A DNA stretch of 64,000 nucleotides, from assembly GCF_017591435.1 (NCBI RefSeq), contig NC_059268.1, positions 14,839,184 to 14,903,183 on the forward strand, read 5' to 3'. Source of the stretch: Portunus trituberculatus (Eukaryota > Arthropoda > Malacostraca > Decapoda > Portunidae). Positions 1 to 15,720 of the stretch are shown piece by piece (within the stretch, counting starts at the first letter, position 1; every line of letters begins with the position of its first letter). Below the pieces are notes generated by a model. The model had not been told where the DNA came from. It was given only the letters and a program-made list of their open reading frames with translations, and did no database searches. Position numbers and translations under genes: made by a program.

Positions 1-282
1 TATTTATAGCATATTGTTGAATAGTTAGTGTGTATCTGAGCGTGTGTCTGTCCCTCTTTCCCTCTCTCACTCTCTACCTCTCTCTCTTTCTCTCTCCGGC
101 AATGTTCCACGAGAGATGCATTTACAAAATCACTCGCTGCTATCTGGCATCTCGTTCAGCACAGGGAGTGGAGAGGGAAGGAGAGGGATCCGAATTTACC
201 AACCATTAAGGAGTCTCGTCGCAAAATACGGCTGTAAGGAATTGTTCAAGTTCGTAAATAAAGTAAGCATTTTTCTTACGAC

Positions 283-285
<3 letters not shown>

Positions 286-338
<53 letters not shown>

Positions 339-406
339 GGAAAACGTGATGATCCAGATTTACATTATCAATATATTTTTTTTATTTCGCAGTCTGTCTG
401 TCTGTC

Positions 407-503
<97 letters not shown>

Positions 504-514
504 CTATCTACCTA

Positions 515-588
<74 letters not shown>

Positions 589-661
589 TGTGTGTGTGTG
601 CAATAGGCATGTTTTACACGGACTATCACGTGTTGGCATGACAGCTTTTTGCAGCTTCCCA

Positions 662-745
<84 letters not shown>
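286..745. repeat. Microsatellite cluster: (GA), (CTGT), (CT), (TG), (CT)
   Basis: GA 286-333, CTGT/CT 391-496, TG 518-600, CT 666-745, with short unique spacers. Confidence 0.9.
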
Positions 746-747
<2 letters not shown>

Positions 748-1062
748 CAGTTTCTCTAAATAGTGCGGACAATAAGTAACGCATCTGGTCATCTCATCTC
801 GGCATTTCTTGAAAGTCTCCTAAACTTGAGGCGATGAAGAAAAAATAAAACGAAAATAAAAAAAATAAACCTGAAATCTTCTGGCATCACGACCCCTTTC
901 GCTCACTGAATTAGCAATGGTTCCAGTTTCCTTTTCAGAACGCCGCTATGTTGCTTTTCCACGACCAGTAACGCTATAGGAGGAAAGAAGCGCTGTGAGG
1001 AAAAGACGCAAGGGGGAAAACTAAGCTACCATTGAGTTCTCCCTCCGGTGCTTTCTTCCTCC

Positions 1063-1124
1063 TCCTCCTCCTCCTCCTCCTCCTCCTTCTTTTCCTCCTC
1101 CTCCTCTTCTTCCTCTTCCTCCTA
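1063..1124. repeat. (CTC)n trinucleotide repeat
   Basis: CTC units with a few TTC changes. Confidence 0.85.
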
Positions 1125-1799
1125 ACTCATCCACATGCTCCATCTTTTCGTGGCTTCCTGCATTTTTTTCTCTCTCCGTCCATCGTCTCCACTTTTCATA
1201 AACTTCTCCATTTCCTGCCTCTGCTAACCTCTATATTTCTTTTTTTACTCTAATTTTCTCCTCGCTCACTCTTGGCTGTGGTGTTTTTTTTTTTCTCTCT
1301 CCTTCCTTCTCGAGTTTTAAATTCTTGGCATGTTTCTTTCTTTTTTTTTTTATTTGTCGTTATTTCTGGTTCATCCGTCACTTCATTTCCTTCCTTTCAC
1401 GTTTTCTTTCCTTTTTGTTAACTGTATTTCCAATTGGTATGACTCGGAGGGAATAGAAAACAGATACAAACACAAAAATACAAAAGAAAATAACTGAATA
1501 AAAAGGGAGAGTAAAAATGAAACACGAAACTTTCATTTCTTTCTTTCCTTTCTTTTTTTTTTTTTTGGATCTGTGGTGGAATAATATCTGAGCAATTCCC
1601 TTTGTACACAGTTGCCTCTTCATCACCCGCCAGGCCTTCGTCTCTTTCACTCGCCCACACCGCCCACCGTCCGCCGCCCACTGCAGCTACCCGTCCCACC
1701 AAGGCTGCCCTGCCCCGGCGCCTTCCTAGCCCAGTGCGTCAGCTGTTGCCTTTTAAAGTGGATACTGCCATGGCTTCATTAAAATGGACGAGTCGACGC

Positions 1800-1802
<3 letters not shown>

Positions 1803-1871
<69 letters not shown>
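1803..1871. repeat. (CT)n(TG)n
   Basis: CT run directly followed by TG run. Confidence 0.9.
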
Positions 1872-1872
<1 letters not shown>

Positions 1873-2611
1873 GTGTCCCTATATTGTATGGACGAATCTG
1901 TTTCAGTTTCATTTGTTTTCTTTACGTTAGATCGGCCATACTACCATGCAGTATTTCACTATAAACTATTGACGCCATTCTGGTGAATTATTTACGGGTA
2001 TCGTGCACTTACTTCACCAGTTCACTTGTTCCCTCGCGAGCAACATGGAAAGAGTATGGAGATGAGCACCTGATGCATGACTTCATCCCTTCTCGTGAGC
2101 GGAAGGGTCAACACACATCTCCTATCAACAGTTACATTCCCAGCGCACTTCTCATCCTGGCAACCCACCACACAACGACAAAGGACAAAGAGCTAACAAG
2201 TCAGTTTTTCGCACAGACATGGCGCTGGTGTACGTCTGTGTTCCTGTTTGGTGTTACATCGTCGCTACAACACACACACACGTTATTGCACGAGTTACGA
2301 CAATTACTTCCACTGATGAATGAATAGGTTACTCTGGACGAAAAATATTGTATATACTACATTATGCTCTCTTCAATTTATCTTGTGTGTTACATGGATT
2401 TATGAAATTAATGTCAGATCCCGACCGCCGCCAGCCGTAACACCTGCACACCATGTTCACATACAAAACTGTGTTGATAAACGTGTCTGTCTCCTCCATC
2501 TCTTGTGCGAGGCGTAAATCCTGCAGAGTATAGATGTTGTCATGTTGATGGCGCTATGAACAGTGATTTAGTCGTGGTCTGGTGGGAGCAAAGCGTGCGT
2601 CTGTCAGTCTC
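1872..2611. other. Unannotated single-copy DNA
   Basis: No exon with sensible splice sites, RNA or mobile-element end recognised. The same holds for 746-1,062 and 2,834-3,256. Confidence 0.5.
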
Positions 2612-2833
2612 GGGCTTGTATTCAGAAACGCTTTGCTCTCTCACCATCACTGCTTTCCAAAGGCTCCAGTTGAAGATACTCGTGTTTTTAAGAGTATTAT
2701 TATGGTTCTGGTGATAGATTGGCAAGATTTCTAGTCTACTAAGAGAAGAAACTGTCTAGAAAACTATGCTAATTGTCTCTGTGGCCTTGCAAAATTGTCA
2801 TAGTGAGAGGGGAAGACGTTTCTGAATACGAGC
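2612..2833. mobile_element. Family B MITE, copy 1
   Basis: First of 8 copies of a roughly 220-bp foldback-type element whose ends read GTATTCAGAAACGCTTTGCT and, inverted, ACTTC/GCTTTCTGAATACGAGC variants. The interior carries GATAGATTGGCAAGATTTCTA and GTGGCCTTGCAAAAT. No coding capacity. Termini GGGCTTGTATTC and GAATACGAGC. Confidence 0.75.
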
Positions 2834-3255
2834 GTTGTTATGGCAGTTAACTCCTCTATCTTGTTTTGAAAGGGACGTGGCGTTCGATAGAAGCAAGACG
2901 ACAGACAGAAGGACAGATGAGGGAATGTTGTGGCGGTGACTGACAGACTGGAACTCTCCTCGTCGTCTTCATGTCAGTCTAATTATGCAGTTTATTTTAC
3001 TATCTATTCTTTATAAGTAGAAGAAGGCAAAATAGTTAAATATAATGAAACTGGTGGTGATATTAGTGCTTCGTTTATTTTACGTAAAGTCAGAGAATGG
3101 CTCCCTTTGTGTCGGTCACAGTCATTAGTCGATGTCAACATGAAAGCACCTCCAGCATTCACCGTCAGGCACTTTCAGTACGTGGTCATTCGCTGCAACC
3201 CCTTTGACTTGTAACTACAGCACACAGTTTGCTTCCTCTTCATAGACCCTCAGTG

Positions 3256-3381
<126 letters not shown>

Positions 3382-3680
3382 ATGAAATAAAAGTATGCAC
3401 GCTATTCTATTCCTCTAAAATATTTGCTCTGCTACCGAAAGTGCACATTTTGGAAATGGAAAACGGGTGGAGATTCATACATTCCAAAAGCAACAAACAA
3501 ACCAAATAAAAAGAAGAAAAAAACGAACAAAGAAAAAAAGAAACGTTAATATTTCTTATGACTTAAACGGTAAGGAAACAAACAGAAACCTTACATACAT
3601 CACAAAAGAACCTGTAATGATGTGATTAGATTCCATAAACTAACGAATATACAACAAAAATACAAATACCAACCAAGTAA

Positions 3681-3893
3681 TTAACACCTTCAATACTGTA
3701 CACATTTATTACCTTGAGATTTGTGTACAATTAGAACATTTCATCTATATTAAGAAGGGTCTATGGAGGTCAGGAGATTACTGGCCAAAGTCTTCACTGT
3801 TTTAATATCCCACATGAGTTTCTGAAGCTGTATAAAATCACAATATAGTAAACAGAATGAATATGAAAACGCAAATTGATATGAAAAGGGTAA
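3681..3893 (+). mobile_element. Family A MITE (TTAA-ended), copy 1
   Basis: First of 14 copies of a roughly 210-bp element. Consensus ends are TTAACCCCTTCAGTAC, then GACGC on both sides in inverted orientation; the interior carries GGTCTATGGAGGTCAGAAGA, CTTCACTATTTTAATCCC and TGAAGCTGTATAAAATC. TTAA at both outer edges followed by CCC is the piggyBac pattern. No coding capacity. This copy is diverged at both ends and ends in a poly-A run. Confidence 0.8.
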
Positions 3894-4427
3894 AAAAAAA
3901 AAAAAAAAGAAAAGAAAACTAGACTGGTGTACACTAAACTCTTAACAATGAACGTTTACATGTCACTTATTATTCACCAAACCCTCAATGACTTCGGGCA
4001 CAAACTAAACCAAAAGGTACAAAATATTCGATCACTCTTTTCAGTCGTCAACAGTGTCCAAAACTCTACCCTCACCTTGCACTAGACTCTTTCATCAAGC
4101 TTTAGGAGAGAGGGCATGAAATTCGAAGAGTTTTGAAACGTGCTGTATATTTAATGACAAACTATAAAACATGTGCATCTCTCTCTCTCCACTTCTCCAC
4201 TCATAAAACTGTCATTGCTTTGGGATTACTGCCATCACGTTCGGGAGGGATGGTAGCTTTCATGTTAAGGGGAGATGGACAAGAGATATAAGCGTCATAG
4301 AGGTGCATGTATACTCTTTTAAAAGTGTATCTTCCTCCCGAGCTGGTAAAGGAGAGGATGGAGGTTGCTGGGTGTGTATAGATTAGAAGTGATGTAAAGG
4401 TAACAGTATTAGTAGAATGTGTGAAGT

Positions 4428-4602
<175 letters not shown>

Positions 4603-4828
4603 ACACACTCTTACTGGCCCACTACCAGAATAATCCACCCCACATGTGCACAATGCATTAACAAGCAACTAGAAGCAGAACTTTTACCTCATCACCACGT
4701 ACACCGTCCTCCTCCCCTCCCGCTCCCAGCTCTGATACTGAAAAATTCTGTTTAGTGTCGTTTCTATTGGAAATTGAGAGGGATTGGGACCATGACCTCC
4801 TCTCTCTCTTTCTCTCTTTCTGTCTCTG

Positions 4829-4911
4829 TCTTCAATTCCTGTAGCTGTATAAAATCAAAAGATAGAAAGCAGGATGAATATGAAAACGCAACATGGTACT
4901 GAAGGGGTTAA
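4829..4911 (+). mobile_element. Family A MITE, right-end fragment
   Basis: Only the last 83 bp of the element, from GTAGCTGTATAAAATC to the right terminus ATGGTACTGAAGGGGTTA. The left part is missing next to a (CT)-rich tract. Confidence 0.75.
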
Positions 4912-5266
4912 AAACAGCGCCTATACGGAAAAAAAGATAAATGTAGTCGTTAGTATAGTTGGTTTCTTTATATTTTAGCCGCTGTTCCATAAAAAACAAT
5001 AGTAATTACACTGGAATGAATTACCTTGTCTATATTCAGCAAAATATAACGAGGAACCCTGACCAGCACGGGACACCATCACACACACCATTACCACCAC
5101 CATTACTTCAACTTCCCTCTCGCCTCCACTCAAATGATATAAAATGTGTGAACTCATAATTAGCTTGGGTATCTGAACGAGTCACTATTTACGACAAGAG
5201 GCGAGTGGGAAAAAGTGGCGAGTTAAATATTTAAATTAATTTATGCGATACCACACCACACCACAC

Positions 5267-5270
<4 letters not shown>

Positions 5271-5326
<56 letters not shown>

Positions 5327-5474
5327 AATAAGTATAGTCATGCAGAAATATATTTTTATGGCGAATGAAAAATGGTTGTGTTTTGTTTGTAAGTTAATGG
5401 AACCCGATGTGTCAAACTGAAGCTCTCACGTCCTGAACACTTGCTGGAAAACGATAATAATCCCACACACACGT

Positions 5475-5519
<45 letters not shown>
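5271..5519. repeat. Two (CA)n tracts before SINE copy 1
   Basis: CA 5,271-5,322 and AC 5,479-5,519; the second abuts the SINE head. Confidence 0.9.
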
Positions 5520-5522
<3 letters not shown>

Positions 5523-5802
5523 GGTAGCTCAGTGCGCTGGCTTCACAAGCCAGAGGACCGGGGTTCGATTCCCCGGCCGGGTGGAGATATTTGGGTGTGT
5601 CTCCTTTCACGTGTAGTCCCTGTTCACCTAGCAGTGAGTAGGCACTTGATGTAAATCGAGAAGTTGTGACCTTGTTGTCCCGGTGTGTGGTGTGTGCCTG
5701 GTCTCAGGCCTATCCGAAGATCGGAAATAATGAGCTCTGAGCTCGTTCCGTAGGGTAACGTCTGGTTGTCTCGTCAGAGACTGCAGCAGATCAAACAGTG
5801 AA
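5520..5802 (+). mobile_element. tRNA-derived SINE, copy 1
   Basis: The 5' 65 bp is a tRNA-like head with A box (TAGCTCAGTGCG), anticodon arm CTGGC-TTCACAA-GCCAG (anticodon CAC, Val-like) and B box GGTTCGATTCC at 5,562-5,572. The D loop lacks about 7 nt. A shared body follows (CTGTTCACCTAGCAGTGAGT, then AAGATCGG, GAGCTCTGAGCTCG). The element is bracketed on both sides by (AC)n. Not a functional tRNA gene. Confidence 0.85.
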
Positions 5803-5833
<31 letters not shown>

Positions 5834-6208
5834 CAACATTAAAGTAAAAATATTGACGTTTTTCTTTTCTCATATCCACATTGAATCCATTTAAATTCTC
5901 GTCTTTCTACATTTTTAAGTCATTAGTTGCCTCTTCATCGCTACGTCCCACAGATCCTTCATAACATCCTACCTTGCCTTCATCTCCCATTCCTCTCCCC
6001 GCCTCCCGCGTTTCTGAGTCTTCACCACCACCTACATCATCTCCTTCCTCCTCCTACACCACCCACTTCCTCCTCCTTCCCACGCTAACTTTCCTTCCCG
6101 CCTGACGAGCAACTGTCAAACTTCCATGACGGGCAACCTGGCGCCCATCACCTACCTAATTAATTTATGGCACAGTCGTATTATCATGCTTCCCCACGCT
6201 AATTGCTC

Positions 6209-6210
6209 TC

Positions 6211-6241
<31 letters not shown>

Positions 6242-6243
6242 GG

Positions 6244-6303
<60 letters not shown>

Positions 6304-6304
6304 T
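6209..6304. repeat. (CTGT)n(CT)n(TG)n
   Basis: Three runs in succession; same order as the cluster near position 400 and at 25,446. Confidence 0.9.
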
Positions 6305-7003
6305 TACTTTTTGTTTTTCCTTCTTTAGCTTAGGTTAAGTTAAGTAAATTTATAGAATAGGTGACGTCAGGATAGGTTACGTTAGGGTAGCTTACGTTAC
6401 CTTAGGTTGGTAAGTTGAGTTGCAATAGTGTGGTTTGGAGAATGAAGACTGAAGGACAACACAAACAAGAATTCTTTTAGGAGACTTATTTGGAGGCACT
6501 GTTCTCTGACTCAAGGTAAGGTAAGATACGGCAGATGTAAGAAGAAAGCACTACATACATTTGACATCCATTAAATTGAAGCATCATGTCTCATCCTTCA
6601 CTCACACAGCTGATATATACACTAGGGGGAAACTCTTCTCTTCTGCACTTTATGGCGAGCTGTGATGTGACGTGCTATTACTTCTGTGGTCACTCTCTAT
6701 ATAAATTTCCGGTATTGATCGCTGGAAAACTTTGGCTCTCTTCCCTCGCTACGCCTCGCTTCCCTCACCTCTGATCTCCTTCTTTCTCCCTTTTCCTCTC
6801 CCTCTCTTTTTTTTTGTTCTTTTCTGTGTTCTTTTCTTTTTTCTCTCTTTTTTTTGCCTTCCCTCCTCTTCTCATTCCTTCCCTTCCTTCCTACACTTTT
6901 GTTTTTTTTTCCATTTCTTCTACTCTTTCTCTTGTATTTCTTTATTCTTTCTCCTTCCTCTTGTTTTATTCATCAACTTCTGTCCGCCTTTCCTTCCCTT
7001 CCC

Positions 7004-7185
<182 letters not shown>

Positions 7186-7302
7186 CGAGTAGGCGCTTGT
7201 ATATATATATAAGAGAAAATGATAAGGAAATGAAAAATGGAAGAGGAATTCTTAAATTTTCATTGCTTCTCCCTTCAAAAAGAGGAGGGAGGGAAGGGAG
7301 GA

Positions 7303-7366
7303 GAGATGAGGGGAGGTGAGGTGAGGTGAGGTGAGGTGAGGGGAGGGGAGGCGAGGTGAGGGGAGA
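7303..7366. repeat. (GGTGA)n / GGGGA G-rich minisatellite
   Basis: GGAGGTGAGGTGAGGTGAGG and variants; closely spaced GG/GGGG runs give G-quadruplex potential on the plus strand. Confidence 0.8.
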
Positions 7367-8022
7367 ATCACAGGACACGGCATGAATTTTTCTGAAACAT
7401 CGCTTGAAGAGAAGAGTCCCCCACTGCATCCCCTTTGTTACGAGTTGGAGGTGAGGGAAGGATCTTAAGACATACGTGGTTATTGTTGCTGTTAAATCTT
7501 ATCTCTCAGTTACTCTCACTATAGACACACGCCTAGCAACCAACTATATCAAATTTACCTTTATATCTACACATTTCTGCCCTCACAATAATCAACTTTT
7601 CCTTTTTTTTATTATTTATGAAAGATGACGGTAAAAATCACAATACGTATATCTTCCACATCATTCTGGAGTCCACCATAAGTACCCAACTTGATCTGTT
7701 CCCTTCTAGATCAGCTAACGAGCTAAGCAGCTTTCGATGACATTTCTACCACACATTTCCTCTGCTGCCTATACTCGTGTGCCGGAGATGGAGAAAATAC
7801 ACAAAAGATGATAAAAAAAAATGCTTCTTTTAAACTGAGAAATGAAAAGCAAATATAAAAAGAGCCAGACTGAAGATAATAGACAGGAAGAGACAGTATT
7901 CCTGAAGACTGACACAATTCCTTAGTTGACGTGCACACCAGCGGGCTAACACCTGCGGCACAAGACTCCAGGGGGAACTGTCACATGAAAGAAAGAAAAA
8001 GAAACACAACGACTTTCAACCT

Positions 8023-8205
8023 TTAGCCTCTTCAGTACCACGACGCGTTTATCATATTCATTCTGCTTACTATTTGGCGATTTTCTACAGCTTCAAAAAC
8101 TTATATAGGGATTAAAATAGTGAAGACCGTTCCTAATGTTAATAAAATGGTCTAATCGCACCCAAAACTCATGGTAAAAATGTGTCCCAGTGCTGAAGGA
8201 GTTAA
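8023..8205 (-). mobile_element. Family A MITE, internally deleted
   Basis: Inverted copy; both termini recognisable, with about 30 bp missing after GTGAAGAC. Confidence 0.8.
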
Positions 8206-9006
8206 GAAATCGAGAATTATTATGATTTTGAATTCAGATATCAGCGTCTCTGTCTCTGCATGAAGATTTGAATACGGATGTTTCAATGTGTGATATCAAT
8301 ATGACCATTGGCTATTCACTGGCAGTCGCTCCCAACACGTGTCGTGATAGCAAGAGCCATAACAGTAGATGAAAAGAGTGAAGCCTTATTCTTGAAGTGT
8401 TGTGCTGATATCCACGGCCTTTGTGGGAAAATATAATGAAATGTAATGCTATCAAATGTTGAAGAAATAAACGTGAAATATCCTTGAAATATCACGTTAC
8501 TAATCTAGGAAAGAAATATAAAAGGAAAAATATATGCTTTAGTGAATCGAGAAAACAAAGAACATTATTTATACTAGACAAGTTTCCACATAAGCGCGTG
8601 CATAACACATGACATTTTATCTAAGCGTGAATTATTAAGTGGCAAAACTGGCGTCGCTAATACTCGCACAGCCATGGCAACTGGTGACCCGTGGCGGTGA
8701 CTCGTGGCGGTGACCAGTGGTGCGCGGCGGACGCTTCTCTAATCTGGGCTCATTACTCATACATTTGTTCCTTTCATACACTTTGTTAATCACTAAAGTT
8801 TCCTTTGGGACAGGATAACATAGCATATCGTTATCTCATACATTATGCAGTAACACGTATTATACATAGAGGATTTTTGTTCCATCTACTACAAGTTACT
8901 TTCTCTCTTGATGAAGACATGTATTTCAAATGTAATGCACCACGTATCTGCGTTAGTTATCATTACTAGTGCATGATTTTACTGGGACCATCATGATACA
9001 GTTACT

Positions 9007-9009
<3 letters not shown>

Positions 9010-9086
<77 letters not shown>
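9010..9086. repeat. (GA)n
   Basis: 77 bp, uninterrupted. Confidence 0.95.
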
Positions 9087-9089
<3 letters not shown>

Positions 9090-9401
9090 CCCCGTCCATA
9101 ATGGATACACTGCATCCTGTATTTTGCTGGTGGGGATATTTTTCCAGGGTTCATGGCCTGTGTGGCATAGGCCATTTGTAAAAATGTTTTCCAGTTGTTG
9201 TTTGCAAAGTTGTGGTAACAGCGACGTTGACGTAATGCCTCGGGGCACACAATTACTGCCTGGCCGGGGGAGCGGAGAGCTAAAAGCCAGTGTCACTTTT
9301 ATGTAGAGTGGCGCGTCCTGCAGTGCCAGTGTTGGGCCAGCAGTGTGGGCAGCAGGTGGCGTAGCTAATATGACGTGGTGTGCTGCTCCGTGACTGATTA
9401 G

Positions 9402-11599
<2,198 letters not shown>

Positions 11600-11813
11600 T
11601 TAACCCCTTCAGTACCATGACGCGTTTTCATATCTATTCTTCTTACTATTTGGTGATTTTATGCAGCTTCAGAAACTTATGTGAGGGATTGAAATAGTGA
11701 AGATACTGGCTACTAATCTTCTGATCTCCATAGACCCTTCTTAATGTAAATAAAATCTTCTAATTACACTCAAAACTCAAGGTAAAAATGTGCCCCAGTA
11801 CTGAAGGGGTTAA
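11600..11813 (-). mobile_element. Family A MITE, full length
   Basis: Intact termini TTAACCCCTTCAGTACCATG and CAGTACTGAAGGGGTTAA; one of the best copies for a consensus. Confidence 0.88.
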
Positions 11814-12161
11814 AACTGTGACAAGCTCAAATTTTTACCCCAAGATTTTACAAGACCTAAATGAAAAAGTATGACCACATATTTGTTTTGTATATCTCGT
11901 AAAACCAAATGTCAAAAGGAGGAACTTGTAGTGAAAGTCATGAAAAAACTAGTTACAGTGTTCGCTCTTCCCGTAAAATAGCCTCAAAACGCTGTGTGTG
12001 TTACCATATGTAGTGTTCTCGCCTGACTGAGCTGTTTCTCACTCTACGCCGCAATATTGCACAGTTCAATCGGTTCTCCACTTTCGACAGCCCAGTGCAA
12101 CCACTTTGTTTCCTTTTCTCAAAGCACTACACACGTTACACATTCTAACCTTTCAAGTGTA

Positions 12162-12207
<46 letters not shown>

Positions 12208-12410
12208 AAATATAGAAAGCACCAGAGCCAGCGTCCAATACCTTACACGTGTATCAGCTTAATCTTTACCATCCGTCATGTAGCAATGTCATAGAAAGCA
12301 CAAAATCTGTCGACACAAAACCAATCCGCAAAGTCCTAACGATACAAAATGATCCATCCCTAGCTACGAATCAATTGTGAGATGAATCGTATCACGGAGA
12401 CGTCCTTCCC

Positions 12411-12412
<2 letters not shown>

Positions 12413-12487
<75 letters not shown>
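12413..12487. repeat. (AC)n(TC)n
   Basis: AC then TC; a separate CT run lies at 12,170-12,202. Confidence 0.9.
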
Positions 12488-12490
<3 letters not shown>

Positions 12491-12513
12491 GCGGTGATAA
12501 TAGACGAATGAGA

Positions 12514-12729
12514 TCAACCGATTCAATACTAAGACACATTTTTACCTAGAGATTTATGTACAATTAGACCATTTTATTGACATTATAGCAAGGCTCTATG
12601 GAGGTCAGAAGATTAATGACCAGTGTCTTCACTACTTTAATCCCCAACATGAGTTTCTCAAGCTGTATAAAATCACCGAATAATAAGCAGAATGAATATA
12701 GAAACACGTCATGGCACTGAAGGGGTTGA
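12514..12729 (+). mobile_element. Family A MITE, diverged left end
   Basis: Left end reads TCAACCGATTCAATACTAAG instead of TTAACCCC; right end ATGGCACTGAAGGGGTTGAA. Both TTAA borders have mutated. Confidence 0.8.
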
Positions 12730-13167
12730 AGGTGTTTGGATGTGAAGAATGAAAAGCTTCTGTTTCTATACATAAAGTCAATTTACATCCACTTATCACA
12801 TTTCGAGGATTCAACAACATTAAGGCACTGTAAACGATAACATGGCCGCTTCACTGTTTCACTACTTCACTGCCGACCGATCAAGTGGCAGTACCAACAA
12901 AACAATTTAGAAATATAGGCAAATGATTCAGGTCAAACAAAACATAACCCTTTATTTTCACTTGTGTTGAGAATATATGAGGCAATTTCCCCGCGTATGT
13001 TGTGGTCAGTAGCTATTTATACATTTTATTTAACATTGGAGTTGAAAAATCCACAACTCTCCATAAAACGTACTGTTCAGGAAATAATAGTTTCGTCAGA
13101 TAGTCACACAGGTTATGAATGTTGCCCTCAGTTAGCTTCATCAATATATTTATCTGGTCATTTTTAC

Positions 13168-13389
13168 GCCGGTATTCAGAAACGCCTTGCCCTCTCACCA
13201 CGACAGTTTTCCAAGACCACAGAGACGACTAGCCAGGTTTTCAAGATACTTTCCCCTTATGATAAACTAGAAATCTTGGCAATCCATCACTAGAACTATA
13301 AAAATATCCCTAAAAACACGAGTATCTTCAACTAAAGCCTTCGGAAAGTAGTGATGGTGAGAGAGCAAAGCGTTTCAGAATACGGGCCC
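13168..13389 (+). mobile_element. Family B MITE, subtype with two identical-type ends
   Basis: Left GGTATTCAGAAACGCCTTGC, right AGCAAAGCGTTTCAGAATACG, almost perfect inverted repeats of about 30 bp. TTTAC occurs close to both outer edges and may be a target duplication. Confidence 0.8.
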
Positions 13390-13598
13390 TTTACTGGCTT
13401 TCATCTGCACAAACACACTAGTAACGAGCGGAAATTGTTTGTAATCCATCACATGAACACTTAACCACTCAGCTTTGGGTAGAGGCAATCCAAATGGCCA
13501 ACAATTCTAATAGTTTATGTACGGCAAACATTCCTATCCAGTAGTGTATATTGACTGTGTATCATTAGTTTGGATAGGACTTACGACATTGAATGAGA

Positions 13599-13603
<5 letters not shown>

Positions 13604-13693
<90 letters not shown>
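13604..13693. repeat. (GA)n
   Basis: 90 bp, uninterrupted. Confidence 0.95.
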
Positions 13694-13696
<3 letters not shown>

Positions 13697-14053
13697 ACGC
13701 TTACAGACGACATCGAAGAGGGTGAAAATAGAAAGCGAAAACGATAATAGTCAGGACACTTATAATTCAAACATTTTACTGGCTCACATGTCAGTAAGAT
13801 TATTTGGTTGAGCGCTCACTTTGTTCCCCAGACATGTACACATACTAAACAAGACACCTGCCACCATTACTCCTCCTCTTTTGCCTACGAATATATACTG
13901 ACCGCTACTAAAGACAGGAAAACTATATATATACACATTTTTATGGAGTAGAATCAGTAAAGAAGCAATCAGTAATAATATGAAAGAAATATAACAAAAC
14001 TCTGATAACATTTAATCATCTACAACACGTTTAGTTCATTTTTATCTAAACAG

Positions 14054-14265
14054 TTAACCCTTTCAGTACTGGGACGCTTTTTACCATGAGTTTTGGGTAC
14101 GATTAGACGATTTTATTTACATTATGAACTGTCTATGGAGGTCAAAAGATTAATGGCCAGAGTCTTCACTATTTTAATCCCCGCATAAGTTTCTGAAGTT
14201 GTATAGAATCGCTAAATAGTAACCAGAATGAATATGAAAACGCGTCTTGGTAACAAAGGGAATTA
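14054..14265 (+). mobile_element. Family A MITE
   Basis: Left TTAACCCTTTCAGTACTGGG; right end degraded to GGTAACAAAGGGAATTAA. Confidence 0.85.
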
Positions 14266-14479
14266 ACAGCCCTTAACTAACAACACAATCAGCACAAAAC
14301 TACACACTAGCGGCCCCATCGTCTTCCTCCCTCACCTCCTTTACCTTTTCTCCTTCTCTTCCTCTCCCTCCCCCCCAGACAGAATTATCCATTATTCATA
14401 ACGCCGCCTTCTCCTGTTTGCGTGAAAACTGTTCCGACTGTTGACTTTCCATAGCGCTCCTGGCTCTCGAGAACTGACA

Positions 14480-15390
14480 ATGTTGTTTCCCTCTCCTCTC
14501 CCTCCTCACCTTTCTCTTCCTCCTATTCTAGTTTTTTTCTTCTCTTCTCTCCCCTCTTCGTTTTGTTTTAATATTTCTCGTTCCTTTTTTATTCTCTTCT
14601 CTTCCTTATTCTTTTTTTGCTTCCTCGTTTTCTGTTTTCTTTTCCTGTGTTCACCTTTTCTTGTTTTCCTCCTTTTCTCACTCTTCTCTCTCTCTATTTG
14701 CTTCGTTTATCTCATTTTATCTTCTATCAAATATTGGAGACATTTCTATTCTTCTTTATTTCCAACTTTTCTCGTTTTCCTCCTCTTTTTTTTACTCTTC
14801 TCTTCTTTCTTTCCGTTTTGTTTATCTCATTTTCTCTTCTCTCTGTCGAAGATTACAGACAACTTTCTTTCTTCTTTCTCCTTACATTTTACTCCTCTTT
14901 TCTTCCTTTGTCTTTCTTTCCTTCCTCCTTTTCTTTTTCTATTCTTCTTTGTCTTCATTCTTTTCTCCTTTTCTTACTCTTCTCTTTTCTTTTTTTTTCT
15001 TTTTGTTTTCTTGATCTCATTTTCTGTTCTCTCTGTCAAAGACTATAAGCAATATTTCCCTCTCCTTCTATTCAATTTCCTTCCTCTCATCTTATTTACA
15101 TTATCTCATCTTTCTTCTTTCTCCTTACATTTTACTTCTCTTCTCTTCCTTTGTCTTTTTTTTTCCTTCCTCCTTTCTCTGTTTTCTGTTCGTCTTTGTC
15201 TTCATTCTTTCCTCGTTTTCCTCCTTTTCTTACTCTTCTTTTCTTTTTTTTTTCTTCATCTCATTTTCTTCTCTCTCTGTCGAAGATTACAGACATTTCT
15301 CTCTCCTATTCTGTTTCATTCCTCTCATCTTATTTGCCTTATTTCATCTTTCTTTCTTCCTTCTTATACTTTCGCTAATTTTCACCTCAC
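14480..15390. repeat. 900-bp pyrimidine-rich minisatellite
   Basis: Nearly pure C/T on the plus strand. A landmark, CTCTCTGTCGAAGATTACAG with upstream TCTCATTTTCT, recurs near 14,826, 15,014 and 15,258 with an older copy near 14,708. The long open frame here (Phe/Ser/Leu) reflects composition and is not a gene. The mirror-symmetric tracts could form triplex DNA. Confidence 0.75.
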
Positions 15391-15661
15391 GAGGGGAGTT
15401 GTATGACGTGACATTCCACTTTCCACTTCCTCTCCTCTTCATTAATCTTTTTGTTGTATTTTCGCCTCTTCGCTTCCTCTTTTAATCTCACCATGTCTTA
15501 TTTGAATGTAGGAAAAATGTGTGTCTTGTTTCATCTTTGTATTCTTGTTTTCATCCTTCCAGTATCTAAAATATTTTCATTTACTTGCATCTTACATCGA
15601 TCTTACAAAGTTGATTTTTATACTGTGGTTCTTTTGAGCATGTAGACTTGGTTTCTATACT

Positions 15662-15663
<2 letters not shown>

Positions 15664-15717
<54 letters not shown>
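15664..15717. repeat. (CT)n
   Basis: 54 bp; followed by imperfect CAC/CAT triplets to about 15,800. Confidence 0.9.

Positions 15718-15720
<3 letters not shown>

Noticed and set aside
5520..5585. tRNA-Val(CAC) gene
   Set aside because: The D loop is shortened, the acceptor arm does not pair cleanly, and the sequence continues into a SINE body shared with 37,587-37,870.
6325..6410. Second interstitial telomere block
   Set aside because: Only scattered GGTTA/TTAGG words without regular period.
14441..15406. 321-residue open frame
   Set aside because: Composition-driven (Phe/Ser/Leu) in a C/T-only tract; no start context, splice sites or domain. Membrane-like hydrophobicity is an artefact.
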